Source of the DNA: CBDCRK01 sp965220955
GTDB lineage: Bacteria > Desulfobacterota > Binatia > Bin18 > CBDCRK01
Length of the DNA stretch: 64,000 nucleotides
Assembly: GCA_965220955.1 (NCBI GenBank)
Contig: CBDCRK010000034.1
Location: 39,065 to 103,064, forward strand
Direction: 5' to 3'
Made by a program: the position numbers and the translations under genes. The stretch's first letter is position 1, and every line of letters begins with the position of its first letter. The notes beneath the pieces are model-generated. The model saw only the letters and a program-made list of their open reading frames with translations. It did not search any database and was not told the origin of the DNA. Shown here piece by piece: positions 8,483 through 17,864 of the stretch.

Positions 8483-8485
8483 AAC

Positions 8486-10348
8486 CTATTCCTCCAACAT
8501 CCGTGAAATCTTGGCTGTGATCTCTGAAACCTTAAACGGACGGCCCTGAATCTTGTTCAGCCCCTGCGCGTCCACCAGATATTCAGCGCGCAAGAGATGC
8601 CGGAGCTGCCCCATATTCATCTCCGGCACCAGCACTTGGTCAAAACGGGAAAGGATATCCCCGAGGTCAGGCGGCAGGGGATTCAGGTAGCGCAGGTGAA
8701 CATGGGAGATCGGCTTCCCCTGGGCCTCCACCTCTTGCACAGCCGCAGCAATCGATCCGTACGTGCTTCCCCAGCCAATCACCAGCAGCTTTCCTTCCTC
8801 AGGTCCATGAATGCTTGTAGGAGGAATCTCCTGGGTGATTCTCGCCAACTTGCGGTACCGTACCCGCACCATTTGCTCGTGGTTGGTGGGTGCGTAGCTT
8901 ATGTTCCCCGTAACATAGTCCTTCTCTAGACCGCCAATGCGGTGCTCTAGGCCCGGAGTTCCCGGCCGTACCCATGGGCGGGCAAGAGTAGCTTCATCGC
9001 GCAGGTAGGGAAAGAAGCCTTGCGGGTCAGTGCGAAAATCCACCGGAATCTCAGGCAGATCCTCAGTCTTGGGAATCAGCCAGGGCTCGGCACCATTGGC
9101 TAGATATGCATCGGTGAGGAGAACCACCGGAGTCATGTACTTGATCGCAATACGGACAGCCTCATATGCCGCATAAAAACAGTCGGTTGGCGTCGAAGCA
9201 GCCATCACGGCCACTGGAGTATCACCATGACGACCATAAAGCACCTGTAAAAGGTCAGCCTGTTCGGGCTTGGTAGGCATACCAGTGCTTGGCCCGGCAC
9301 GCTGAATGTCAATAATCACCAGAGGCAGCTCCACTACCGCCGCCAGGGCAATAGTCTCGGCCTTCAGGTTTATACCCGGACCGCTCGTAGTAGTAATAGC
9401 AATCGATCCACCAAAAGCCGCACCCAGAGCCGCCCCTACTCCGGCAATTTCGTCCTCTGCCTGGAATGTATACACATTAAAGTTTTTATACTCGGCCAAC
9501 TCGTGCAGCGCGTCGCTGGCAGGGGTAATAGGATAACTGCCAAGGAACAGGGAGAGCCCGGTCTTCCTGGCCGCCGCTACAAGGCCGAGCACGGTGGCTG
9601 AGTTACCGATAATGTTGCGGTAGGTACCTGGGGCAATCTTGGCAGGCTTAACTTCATAAGAGGTAGCAAATAGCTCAGTACTCTCCCCCACATTGTGCCC
9701 AGCCTTGAGTGCACGGGTATTGGCTTCTACTACCTCTGGTGAGCGCTTAAAACGATTCTGAATGTAGGTAAGCGTGGGCTCGATAGGCCGATGAAAGAGC
9801 CAGGAGACTAGCCCCAAGGCAAAGAAGTTACGACAGCGCGTCACCGCCCGGTTGGGTAGGTTCAGGTCCTTTAAGGCCAGGGTGGTTAGCTTGGTGATAT
9901 CTACGGGGAAGATCTGGTATTTATCCAGTGAGCCGTCTTCCAGAGGGCTCGATGCGTAGCCTGCCTTTTTTAAGTTCTGATCGTTAAAACTCTCCCGATC
10001 AGCAATGAGAATACCTCCGGTCTTTAAGTCACCCAGATTAGTTTTCAAGGAGGCCGGGTTCATTGCAACAAGCGCGTCCAGATCATCTCCAGGAGTAAAG
10101 ACGGGCTTGCTACTGAAGTTAAGCTGAAAAGCACTTACCCCATAGAGCGTTCCCACAGGAGCGCGGATCTCAGCCGGAAAGTCTGGAAAGGTGCCCACGT
10201 CGTTGCCCGCAAGCACCGACTCAGAGGTAAATTGCGTACCCGTTAATTGCATCCCATCGCCGGAGTCCCCAGCGAAACGGATCACAACGTTTTCGCGTTC
10301 CTCCACAGACTTATTCATGGGAGTCGTCTGCTCAAGATTGATCGCCAC
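8486..10348 (-). CDS. korA: 2-oxoacid:ferredoxin oxidoreductase, fused gamma-alpha subunit
   Basis: 620 residues with the gamma domain first (VIRFAGDSGDGMQLTG, residues 20-200) and the pyrimidine-binding alpha domain after it (YPITPASDALHELAEY near residue 275, then the PSTGMPTKPEQADL segment). This gamma-alpha fusion is the standard form of the KorA subunit. GTG start preceded by AAGGAGGAG. It opens the korAB operon; 120 bases separate it from the sppA stop, and that gap carries a spaced direct repeat that may be an operator. Confidence 0.9.
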   Translation of the reverse strand: MAINLEQTTPMNKSVEERENVVIRFAGDSGDGMQLTGTQFTSESVLAGNDVGTFPDFPAEIRAPVGTLYGVSAFQLNFSSKPVFTPGDDLDALVAMNPASLKTNLGDLKTGGILIADRESFNDQNLKKAGYASSPLEDGSLDKYQIFPVDITKLTTLALKDLNLPNRAVTRCRNFFALGLVSWLFHRPIEPTLTYIQNRFKRSPEVVEANTRALKAGHNVGESTELFATSYEVKPAKIAPGTYRNIIGNSATVLGLVAAARKTGLSLFLGSYPITPASDALHELAEYKNFNVYTFQAEDEIAGVGAALGAAFGGSIAITTTSGPGINLKAETIALAAVVELPLVIIDIQRAGPSTGMPTKPEQADLLQVLYGRHGDTPVAVMAASTPTDCFYAAYEAVRIAIKYMTPVVLLTDAYLANGAEPWLIPKTEDLPEIPVDFRTDPQGFFPYLRDEATLARPWVRPGTPGLEHRIGGLEKDYVTGNISYAPTNHEQMVRVRYRKLARITQEIPPTSIHGPEEGKLLVIGWGSTYGSIAAAVQEVEAQGKPISHVHLRYLNPLPPDLGDILSRFDQVLVPEMNMGQLRHLLRAEYLVDAQGLNKIQGRPFKVSEITAKISRMLEE

Positions 10349-10406
10349 AGGTCTCCTCCTTATTTCTTCTCAAAGTATTGTTTTTGCTACAGATACTGCT
10401 TAGTCC

Positions 10407-10439
10407 ATATCATGTTTATCGGCAGCATATATCATGTTT
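10407..10439 (-). promoter_or_regulatory. Spaced direct repeat upstream of korA, possible operator
   Basis: The 11-base sequence ATATCATGTTT occurs at 10407-10417 and again at 10429-10439, 22 bases apart (about two helical turns), in the short gap upstream of korA. Same-face spacing is typical of a regulator site. A TTGTCA about 45 bases upstream of the first copy could be a -35 element. This is inference from spacing only. Confidence 0.35.
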
Positions 10440-10468
10440 TATAGTAGGATGACAAGGGAAGACCATGC

Positions 10469-12217
10469 TCACAGAAATCGGAGATGAAAAGGCAGCAGGG
10501 TCCATACTCGTTCGCTTGCCCATCCCATCGGTTCCCACCAGCCCTGCCAATTACTGGGAACAAAGGGAAAGGCTTGCGAAAAGGCATGTGGAAACGCTGG
10601 CCGTTCGGCTGGCCAAAAGGCTAAAGGAAACGGAAGCGCTCGCGGTATCTGCCAGAGCCGGCGCGGTCTTGGATAGCGTACTACGGTTGTCGGCCGATTC
10701 AGAGGAATACCCACCCGCCTTTTGGCCTCAGTGATAGCTTCTTCTAATCCGCCGATCTGGTCTATTAATCCTCGCGTCCATGCCTGCCTACCGGTCCACA
10801 CGCGCCCCTGAGCGCTTTCTTCGACTGCTTCCGTACTCAAACGGCGACAGTCAGCCACCTTGTTAACGAAGTCTTGATAAAAGGCCTGGGCTTCAAACTC
10901 GATCCGCTCACGCTCAGCCGGTGCCCAGGGTAAATAGTCAGAAAATAGGGCTGCCCGTTGGCCACGAGCAATGATTTCTTTAGTCACCCCGAGATGTCCA
11001 TAGAGCCCCTGCAGCACCACTTTGCCAGCAATGACACCAATAGACCCGGTGATTGTTCCCTCCTCAGCAAGGATCGAGTCTCCGGCCATTGCCAGATAGT
11101 ACCCCCCCGACGCTGCCACGTCTCCCATAGAGATGATCACTGGCTTTTGTTGCCGAGTACGCATTAACTCTCGCCACATAAGATCTGAGGCTACCCCTGA
11201 GCCACCCGGACTGGTAGTTCGTACCACTACCGCCTTAACCTCTGGGTCTTCACGCAACCGCTTCAGGTCTTGGGCAAAAGATTTGGCTCCCACGGCTACC
11301 CCACTCTCAGGACCCGATAGCGTCTCGCCCTGCTTCAATGTGCCATTGACCGAGAGCAAACCAATAATGCTTAATCCCTCTCTGAGGGCATGCCTGCGTA
11401 CCTGACGACCCCGCTGGCGACGATACTTGTTGGCATCTATTGTCTGGCAAGAACCAAGCTCGGCTTCAAGGAGGACCGCAATTTCGTCCTCATAGCAGAG
11501 GTTGTCGACCAACCCGGCATCGCGTGCTTCACGAGCAAGAAACAACCCTTGATCAATAAGTCCACACACTTGCGCCTTGCTTTTATTTCGACTGCTACCA
11601 ATGCCCTCACGCACCTGCGCGTACAAGTCATCAAGCAACGTTTCTATCATCTCACGGTGCGCTGCCGACATGCCCTCACGGGTAAAGGGTTCACCAGCAG
11701 CTTTATACCTTCCCACCTGGCTAACATGAGCCTCGACACCGAGTTTATCTAGTGCGCCCTTAAGGAAGGTTACCTCCGAGGCGAGCCCGGTAATTGCCAG
11801 GTGTCCTGCCGGAGCAAGAAGGATCTTATCAGCGGCCGAGGCCAGGTAATACTCAGGCATACTTCCTTCAGCCACATACACCCATACTTTTTTACCTGTC
11901 TCCGTGAGCGTCATTAAGGCTCGGCGCAGACTCTGGAGCCGGGCCCAGCCTATCCGCAGATCCCTGAGAGAGAGGACCACAGCCTCCAGCCGTTCATCCT
12001 CCCGTGCCCAGCGTAAAAGCGCAGTGAGGCTAAAAAGATCATCCCTGCTTCGATGGAAGAGATCGGAAAAGGGAAACCCTTCACCCTCTTCCTTAACCTC
12101 ACCCTCAACTTCTAGCCAGAGCACGTTGTAGCGCTGCACCCGCCCAAACAGACGGGCAAAAAGCTCACTGCCCTGCAGCCAGATCCATAGACATCCTCGA
12201 ACAAGAGCGCGTCGCAC
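10469..12217 (-). CDS. sppA: Signal peptide peptidase SppA, 67K type
   Basis: 582 residues, close to the double-domain SppA of E. coli (618). A weak N-terminal membrane segment is followed by two ClpP-like repeats. The catalytic lysine is in the N-terminal half (GRYKAAGEPFT) and the nucleophilic serine in the C-terminal half (DVAASGGYYLAMAGD), as in the E. coli enzyme. It degrades leftover signal peptides at the inner membrane. GTG start with AAGG upstream. The last 50 residues are proline- and tryptophan-rich and look lineage-specific. It lies after iscS and the A-type carrier on the same strand with a 69-base gap. Confidence 0.88.
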   Translation of the reverse strand: MRRALVRGCLWIWLQGSELFARLFGRVQRYNVLWLEVEGEVKEEGEGFPFSDLFHRSRDDLFSLTALLRWAREDERLEAVVLSLRDLRIGWARLQSLRRALMTLTETGKKVWVYVAEGSMPEYYLASAADKILLAPAGHLAITGLASEVTFLKGALDKLGVEAHVSQVGRYKAAGEPFTREGMSAAHREMIETLLDDLYAQVREGIGSSRNKSKAQVCGLIDQGLFLAREARDAGLVDNLCYEDEIAVLLEAELGSCQTIDANKYRRQRGRQVRRHALREGLSIIGLLSVNGTLKQGETLSGPESGVAVGAKSFAQDLKRLREDPEVKAVVVRTTSPGGSGVASDLMWRELMRTRQQKPVIISMGDVAASGGYYLAMAGDSILAEEGTITGSIGVIAGKVVLQGLYGHLGVTKEIIARGQRAALFSDYLPWAPAERERIEFEAQAFYQDFVNKVADCRRLSTEAVEESAQGRVWTGRQAWTRGLIDQIGGLEEAITEAKRRVGIPLNRPTTVVRYPRPRRLWQIPRALPFPLAFWPAERPAFPHAFSQAFPFVPSNWQGWWEPMGWASERVWTLLPFHLRFL

Positions 12218-12285
12218 ACGTAACCTTAAATCTAAAACCGGAGGTTAGCAATTAAGAGTCAGAGAATAGATTTGCTGGCAAGGCA

Positions 12286-12618
12286 TCACACGGAGAAAGA
12301 AGAGCCACATCCACACGTCCTTTTGACGTTAGGGTTGCGCAGGTCGAATCCTGACGCCATGAGACCCTCGGTGTAGTCCAATTCAGTACCGCGCAGATAG
12401 AGAAAGCTTTTACGGTCAACCAGTACCTTGACAGTACCGTGTTCAAAGATGCGGTCATTCTCACGGGGAGTGTCAAAATCCATCTTGTACGATAGGCCTG
12501 AGCAGCCACCACCTACAACCTTGATACGCAGCCCTAAGCCCTGCTTCTCTTGCTGCGCCAGAAGGCTCTCGATCTTCTTGGCCGCCGTGTCTGTAATCCC
12601 AATTGTTTGTGCTGCCAC
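12286..12618 (-). CDS. A-type iron-sulfur carrier (IscA/ErpA family)
   Basis: 110 residues. The three conserved cysteines are present: one in GGGCSGLSY near residue 39 and two in CGCGSSF at the C-terminus. A-type carriers pass Fe-S clusters from the assembly scaffold to target enzymes. The gene follows iscS by about 50 bases, which supports a small isc operon; no IscU scaffold is present here. IscA, ErpA and SufA cannot be told apart from one sequence. Confidence 0.88.
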   Translation of the reverse strand: MAAQTIGITDTAAKKIESLLAQQEKQGLGLRIKVVGGGCSGLSYKMDFDTPRENDRIFEHGTVKVLVDRKSFLYLRGTELDYTEGLMASGFDLRNPNVKRTCGCGSSFSV

Positions 12619-12636
12619 TATTGCTCCTTTATTAGC

Positions 12637-12660
12637 ATTCAGCCATCAGCTGAACGCTTA
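12637..12660. repeat. GCTGA-type repeat between iscS and the A-type carrier
   Basis: Contains CAGCCATCAGCTGAACGCT, a member of the GCTGA/CAGCC repeat family also seen at 23410-23533, 30658-30728, 32004-32150, 42028-42171 and 46979-46993. Confidence 0.6.
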
Positions 12661-12667
12661 GGAAAAC

Positions 12668-13888
12668 TTAGTTCCGAGTCCACTGGACAGACTTCAGATC
12701 AACGACCCCTTTGGCTATCTTATGAAAGGGAGAGAGCTCCCGCAGACGATTAACAATCTGCACTACCCGATCAGCTACATAGTCCACTTCTTCCTCGGTG
12801 TTGAACCTACCTAAACCGAAGCGGATAGAAGCGTTGGCTAATTCGTCTCTCACTCCCAGAGCTTTTAGCACATATGAGGGCTCTAGGCTTGCAGAAGTAC
12901 AGGCTGAACCAGAGGACAGAGCAATATCCCTATTGAGCCCCATCAGTAAAGACTCTCCCTCTATATAAGCGAAGCTAAGGTTGAGGTTGCCGGACAGCCG
13001 CTGGGTAGGATGACCGTTTAGATACACCTCATCGAGCTGGGAGGCCATGCCCTGATAGAGCATCTCCCGCAGGTTTAGCTGTCTGGCTGCCTCCGTTTCC
13101 ATCTCCTGCTCGCAGAGCTCAGACGCCTTGCCAAAGCCAACAGCTCCCGCCACGTTCAAAGTCCCTGAACGCATTCCACGCTCATGCCCGCCACCGTCAA
13201 TTATAGGAGCAAGTCGTACCCTTGGATTCTTCAAGCGCACATAGAGTGCCCCACACCCCTTGGGGCCGTAAATCTTGTGAGCGGTCATGGAGAGTAGATC
13301 AACCTTCATTGCCTCCACATCCACCGGGACCCTTCCTACCCCCTGGGTGGCATCACAGTGAAAGAAGATACCCCTCTCCTTGGCAATCTGACCAATCTCA
13401 GCAATAGGATGGATGGTACCAATCTCATTGTTAGCATACATAATAGTAATGAGAACGGTTTTGTCGGTGATTGCTTTGCGGACATCTGCAGGATCAACCA
13501 TGCCATACCTGTCCACAGGCAGGTAAGTCGTCCGAGCTTTTCCTGCTCGCTCCAGAGCTTTGCAGGAGTCAAGCACTGCTTTATGTTCGGTGACGCAGGT
13601 GATGATGTGATCCCCCTTGTCTTTATAGAACTCAATAACACCCTTGATTGCCAGGTTATCAGACTCTGTGGCCCCGCTGGTGAATATAAGCTCCTTGGCT
13701 TTGGCACCAATGAGCTTAGCAACCTGCCCCCGAGCTTTATCCATGGCCTCCTCTGTTTCCCAGCCAAAGGAGTGGGTGCGACTCGCCGCATTGCCAAACT
13801 TCTCAGTAAAGTATGGCAGCATTGCCTCTAGCACCCTTGGATCCATCGGGGTAGTAGCATGATTATCCATGTAGATTGGTAGCTTCAT
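12668..13888 (-). CDS. iscS: Cysteine desulfurase IscS/NifS
   Basis: 406 residues, class V aminotransferase fold. The PLP lysine is in MTAHKIYGPKG (about residue 207) and the sulfur-accepting cysteine in the long SSGSACTSASLEPSYVL loop near residue 330, the IscS/NifS group I type. It takes sulfur from cysteine for Fe-S cluster assembly. AAGGAAG precedes the ATG. A terminator-like hairpin lies directly upstream, so transcription probably starts fresh here and runs into the A-type carrier gene. Confidence 0.92.
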   Translation of the reverse strand: MKLPIYMDNHATTPMDPRVLEAMLPYFTEKFGNAASRTHSFGWETEEAMDKARGQVAKLIGAKAKELIFTSGATESDNLAIKGVIEFYKDKGDHIITCVTEHKAVLDSCKALERAGKARTTYLPVDRYGMVDPADVRKAITDKTVLITIMYANNEIGTIHPIAEIGQIAKERGIFFHCDATQGVGRVPVDVEAMKVDLLSMTAHKIYGPKGCGALYVRLKNPRVRLAPIIDGGGHERGMRSGTLNVAGAVGFGKASELCEQEMETEAARQLNLREMLYQGMASQLDEVYLNGHPTQRLSGNLNLSFAYIEGESLLMGLNRDIALSSGSACTSASLEPSYVLKALGVRDELANASIRFGLGRFNTEEEVDYVADRVVQIVNRLRELSPFHKIAKGVVDLKSVQWTRN

Positions 13889-13907
13889 GCTCTTCTTCCT
13901 TGTGGGG

Positions 13908-13933
13908 TAAAAAAGTGGACCTTTTCAGTCCAC
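13908..13933 (-). terminator. Rho-independent terminator after uvrA
   Basis: Reading the minus strand, GTGGAC, a seven-base loop and GTCCAC are followed by a run of six T. It lies between the uvrA stop and the iscS start and would end the uvrA transcript. Confidence 0.8.
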
Positions 13934-13970
13934 AATAGATTTTCTCTCCTTCTCTGTCAAGATTATTTGC

Positions 13971-14029
13971 CCTAGGGGCAGGCCTCCATACCTGCCCGCC
14001 TCTAGGACAACCATCAGGGTCGTCCCTAC
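13971..14029. repeat. Interspersed palindromic repeat after uvrA
   Basis: Contains CCTAGGGGCAGG...CCTGCCCGCCTCTAGG and ends GTCGTCCCTAC, the same end type as the GTAGGGG repeats. It sits directly downstream of the uvrA stop. Confidence 0.55.
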
Positions 14030-14036
14030 TGTGGCG

Positions 14037-16649
14037 CTACGCAAATGATTGGCGCAGGAACTTTCCGGTGTATGAAGATGCGCAGCAAGCAATCTCTTCG
14101 GGGGTTCCCGCAATCACTACGTTTCCCCCTTTTTCTCCAGCCCCAGGTCCTAGATCAATAATGAAATCCGCAACTCTTATCACATCAAGATTATGCTCGA
14201 TGACAATGACGGTATTGCCAGAATCAACCAACTGCTGCAAGACCTCCAAGAGTCTTGCTACATCGGCAAAATGAAGGCCAGTGGTAGGCTCGTCCAGAAT
14301 ATAGAGCGTTCGTCCTCCCGAACGTCGAGACAGTTCCCTGGCAAGTCTGACTCGCTGTGCTTCTCCACCAGAGAGAGTAGGAGCTGGTTGTCCCAGACAT
14401 AGATAATCGAGTCCTACATCCCGCAGGGTCTCGAGGCGCAAACGAAGGGCAGGAATAGTGCCAAGAAACTCCAGCGCCTGGATCACTGTAAGGTCAAGGA
14501 TATCAGCAATGTTTTTTCCCTTATACCTCACTTCCAAAGTCTCACGGTTGTACCTGCGGCCCTGACACACTTCGCAGGTAACATACACGTCTGGAAGGAA
14601 GTGCATGGTCACCTCAGTGACCCCGTCTCCACCACACGCCTCACACCGACCCCCTTTAACATTAAACGAGAACCGCTCTGGCGTGTAACCCCGCACTCGA
14701 GCCTCGGGAAGTTGGGCCAAAAGCTCGCGGAGAGGAGTAAAGAGACCCGTATAGGTGGCAGGGTTTGAACGAGGGGTGTGGCCAATCGGTGCTTGGCCTA
14801 CCTGTACAACTCGTTCAATAGATTGCCAACCACTCACCTCATCCACATCTCTCTCCTTTGCCTTCTCACCATGGAGAAGAAAACCCAGATGGTGATAAAG
14901 GGTGTCTATAATAAGGGAGCTTTTGCCCGACCCCGATACTCCAGTCACGCACGTCATCTTACCAAGAGGAATAGAAACGGAGATATCACGCAAGTTGTGT
15001 CGGCGCGCTCCTGTGATCATGAGGCTGCCTCTATCTTCCAGGCGGCAGCGCGAAGGAAGAGGCAGGGCTAATTTTTCCTGCAAATAGCGACCGGTAAGAG
15101 AGCGAGGATGAGCTATGATCTCCTGTGGACTTCCTTCGGCAATCACCTCTCCACCTTGCCCTCCTGCACCTGGACCCATGTCAATAATAAAGTCAGCAGC
15201 AAGAATGATTTCCCTATCATGCTCGACAACAAGAACACTGTTTCCTAACGTTTGCAAGCGCTTAAGAGCTGCCAGGAGCTGGACCGTATCCTTTTGATGG
15301 AGACCAACAGAGGGCTCGTCAAGAAGGTAGAGCACACCGGACAGGCCTGAGCCGATTTGGGTAGCCAGCCGGATGCGCTGCCCCTCTCCATTGGAGAGGG
15401 TGGCTGAGGGACGGTCAAGGGTTAAATAGTCAAGGCCCACGTCAAGGAGAAAACCCAGCCGCTCGACGATCTCTCTCAGCACCGGTTTAGCAATTTCTGT
15501 CTGCCGGGGACCAAGCAAGAGAGAAGAAAAAAATCTGTGTGCTTCTTTAAGCGACATGGCCGATACCTGAGTAATATCCTTCCCCAGAATACGTACAAGC
15601 CGGCTTTCAGCTCTAAGTCTACTCCCCTCACAGGTAGAACAGATTCTCTCCTTCTGTTCTTTAGAAGCCAGATGCCGGAAGTCAAAAGCAAGATCTTGCC
15701 TTTTGTCCCGGTCGGTACGCCGCAGCGGGGAAACCACCTTTGCCTCTTGTCCCGGTCGGTACGCCGCAGCAGGGGAACCGCTTTTGCCTTTTGCCTTCTC
15801 CGCATCGGCAACCCCCAGGCCTCGGCATGCTGGGCAGGCACCCTCTGGGCTGTTAAAAGAGAAAAGACGAGGGGTCAGTTCTGGATGGGAGATACCGCAG
15901 AAGGGACAGACAAGCCTCTGGGTAAAAAGAAATTCTTCGCCAGCGAGGGTCCTAACCTTGACTATGTCGTTGCCATATCGCAGTGCGGTTTCGAGCGAGT
16001 CGGCAAGCCTTCTCTCCACCTCAGGTTTGATAACCAGCCTGTCCACAAGCAGATCCAGGGTATGAGGGTCTACCGGCATTTCGTCCTCTTCAAGATTATG
16101 GAGGGTATCGTCGATTACCACCCGTATAAACCCGGCTTTGCGCAGTTCCTGCAACTCGCTATGGTAGTTGCCGGACTGCCTTTGGGTGAGCGGAGCCAGG
16201 ACATGCACCCGAGTCTCCTGTGGCAGAGCCAATATCTGATCGACCATCTGGGGTACACTCTGAGCAGAGATCTCGCGACCACACTGCGGGCAAAAAGGGA
16301 GGCCAACACGAGCAAAAAGAAGACGCAGATAGTCAGCAATCTCGGTCACTGTCCCGACCGTAGAGCGAGGATTCTTGCTTATGCTTTTCTGTTCAATGGC
16401 AATGGCTGGAGAGAGTCCCTCAATCGTGTCCACGTCGGGCCTTGCCCGTTGCGAGAGAAACTGCCGGGCATAGGCTGAGAGGGACTCTACGTAACGCCTT
16501 TGCCCCTCGGCATAGATCGTATCGAACGCTAGCGACGACTTACCTGAACCCGATACTCCGGTGATAACAACGAGTTGGCCCCGGGGAATTGCTAGGGAAA
16601 TATTCTTAAGGTTATGCTCTCGAGCTCCGCGAATAATAATCTTGTCCAC
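14037..16649 (-). CDS. uvrA: Excinuclease ABC subunit A, shortened insertion domain
   Basis: 870 residues against about 940 in most UvrA proteins. Both ABC ATPase halves are complete: Walker A GVSGSGKSSL near residues 33 and 570, signatures (LSNGEGQRIRLA, LSGGEAQRVRLA) and Walker B segments. The C-terminal zinc module (CEACGGDG ... CEVCQGRR) is intact and so are the CPQC and CPFC pairs. The shortfall is in the first half, where the roughly 100 residues normally between SPEGACPAC and the CSTCEGSRL pair are replaced by a low-complexity stretch encoded by a 44-base tandem duplication. UvrA recognises bulky DNA damage with UvrB. A terminator follows the gene. Confidence 0.92.
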   Translation of the reverse strand: MDKIIIRGAREHNLKNISLAIPRGQLVVITGVSGSGKSSLAFDTIYAEGQRRYVESLSAYARQFLSQRARPDVDTIEGLSPAIAIEQKSISKNPRSTVGTVTEIADYLRLLFARVGLPFCPQCGREISAQSVPQMVDQILALPQETRVHVLAPLTQRQSGNYHSELQELRKAGFIRVVIDDTLHNLEEDEMPVDPHTLDLLVDRLVIKPEVERRLADSLETALRYGNDIVKVRTLAGEEFLFTQRLVCPFCGISHPELTPRLFSFNSPEGACPACRGLGVADAEKAKGKSGSPAAAYRPGQEAKVVSPLRRTDRDKRQDLAFDFRHLASKEQKERICSTCEGSRLRAESRLVRILGKDITQVSAMSLKEAHRFFSSLLLGPRQTEIAKPVLREIVERLGFLLDVGLDYLTLDRPSATLSNGEGQRIRLATQIGSGLSGVLYLLDEPSVGLHQKDTVQLLAALKRLQTLGNSVLVVEHDREIILAADFIIDMGPGAGGQGGEVIAEGSPQEIIAHPRSLTGRYLQEKLALPLPSRCRLEDRGSLMITGARRHNLRDISVSIPLGKMTCVTGVSGSGKSSLIIDTLYHHLGFLLHGEKAKERDVDEVSGWQSIERVVQVGQAPIGHTPRSNPATYTGLFTPLRELLAQLPEARVRGYTPERFSFNVKGGRCEACGGDGVTEVTMHFLPDVYVTCEVCQGRRYNRETLEVRYKGKNIADILDLTVIQALEFLGTIPALRLRLETLRDVGLDYLCLGQPAPTLSGGEAQRVRLARELSRRSGGRTLYILDEPTTGLHFADVARLLEVLQQLVDSGNTVIVIEHNLDVIRVADFIIDLGPGAGEKGGNVVIAGTPEEIACCASSYTGKFLRQSFA
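15701..15788. repeat. 44-base tandem duplication inside uvrA
   Basis: Two adjacent 44-base units (15701-15744 and 15745-15788) differ at only a few positions. Because 44 is not a multiple of three, the two copies are read in different frames (SPAAAYRPGQ and SPLRRTDRDKRQ), yet uvrA stays open across both. Confidence 0.85.
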
Positions 16650-16671
16650 TGTTATGATCTTACCCGCGACT

Positions 16672-17041
16672 ATGGCAGAGATCTACCAGGTCTGGGAATA
16701 GATCTACGATCCGGTTATCGAACTTCAGGGCCTCTTTTCCTTAGAGCCGGGCACGGATCGTGATGCGCTTATCCGCCGGATTGCCGAGGCCCCACGTATT
16801 TCCCTAGAGACAAAACCGGAAGTTGATTACTATAGCGATCAGTCTGAAAGCGCTAACACCCTCTACCTTACTTACAGCAATTCCAGGAGAGCGCTAAAAG
16901 CCAGTAATCACCACGCTCTCCTGGTTGCCCAAGGGATGAGGTACCAGAGAGATTGGTATCCGCCTCTACATCAGCAAGAAGACGGTGAAGAACCATCTCA
17001 CCCATATCTTTGCTAAGCTTAGAGCGGTCGGCCGTCAGTAG
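16672..17041 (+). pseudogene. Remnant of a LuxR/NarL-type regulator
   Basis: The 3' part encodes the end of a LuxR-type helix-turn-helix, split between two frames: LVAQGMRYQ in one, then EIGIRLYISKKTVKNHL and a short tail from 16949 to the stop at 17039-17041. TVKNHLTHIFAKL is the recognition helix of NarL-type regulators. Upstream, the first frame stays open back to an ATG at 16672 with one in-frame TAG at 16699; that part was not recognised. There is at least one frameshift and one stop, so no functional regulator is made. It lies just upstream of the intact LolD-like gene. Confidence 0.65.
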
Positions 17042-17165
17042 AAGCAAAGGATGCCTGGGGTAGACCAGGCTGTCTTCTTCTGCCTGTGAGTGGTTTGGGT
17101 GAGATAGACAATGTTTCTTCCCAGGCTTGCTTGGTAGATATAGAATATAGAAAATACATAGACCC

Positions 17166-17864
17166 ATGATTGAACTCAGCCAAGTCTCACGCGTGTACTC
17201 CCGCGGGGCTGAAGAAATCCATGCCCTGGAGCGCGTTAATCTGAAGATTGCTAGCGGTACTTTTGTTGCGCTGATGGGACCGTCGGGATCGGGTAAGTCT
17301 ACCCTGCTTAACCTGATTGCCGGCCTTGATAAGTCTTCCTCGGGTACAGTGAAAGTGGGCGACCTGGTACTTAACAGTTTCGGCGAGGACCAGCTTGCCA
17401 CTTGGCGGGCCACCCATGTGGGCTTTGTCTTTCAGTTCTACAACTTGATCCCGGTGCTGAGCGCGGCAGAGAACGTTGAGGTGCCACTGCTTCTCACCCG
17501 CCTATCTAAGGCCGAACGCCACAGCCATGTTCAGACCGCGCTTAGTATTGTAAGCCTGGCAGACCGCAAGAACCACTTACCTGGCGAGTTGTCGGGTGGG
17601 GAACAACAACGTGTGGCAATCGCACGGGCCATTGCGGTCGATCCCGAGCTAATCGTGGCTGACGAGCCCACCGGAGACCTCGACGCTAAGAACACTGATG
17701 ACATCCTTGGCCTTTTGCAACAGCTCAAGAACGAGTTCCACAAGACCATTGTCATGGTCACGCATGACCCACGGGCTGAGCGCTATGTGGATCAGATTTT
17801 TCACCTGGATAAAGGGGTCTTGGTGGAGGATCTCTCCTTGGCTGAAATGGGAGCAGACAGATGA
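17166..17864 (+). CDS. LolD/MacB-type ABC transporter ATPase
   Basis: 232 residues with all ATPase motifs: Walker A GPSGSGKSTL near residue 38, the Q-loop, the signature LSGGEQQRVAIARA and Walker B LIVADEPTGDLDAKN. This is the MacB/LolD/FtsE class, which energises permeases that pull substrates out of the inner membrane instead of pumping them through it. The gene is intact and overlaps the following permease by ATGA, but that permease is broken, so the ATPase has no complete local partner. It may be on its way to being lost, or may serve another permease. Confidence 0.9.
   Translation: MIELSQVSRVYSRGAEEIHALERVNLKIASGTFVALMGPSGSGKSTLLNLIAGLDKSSSGTVKVGDLVLNSFGEDQLATWRATHVGFVFQFYNLIPVLSAAENVEVPLLLTRLSKAERHSHVQTALSIVSLADRKNHLPGELSGGEQQRVAIARAIAVDPELIVADEPTGDLDAKNTDDILGLLQQLKNEFHKTIVMVTHDPRAERYVDQIFHLDKGVLVEDLSLAEMGADR

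Noticed and set aside
10465..10734. 89-codon plus-strand ORF at the end of sppA
   Set aside because: Antisense to the SppA C-terminus and very alanine/arginine-rich, as expected of a shadow frame.
15537..16478. 313-codon ORF on the plus strand
   Set aside because: Lies wholly antisense to uvrA, whose motifs are unambiguous; no recognisable domain and no ribosome-binding site.
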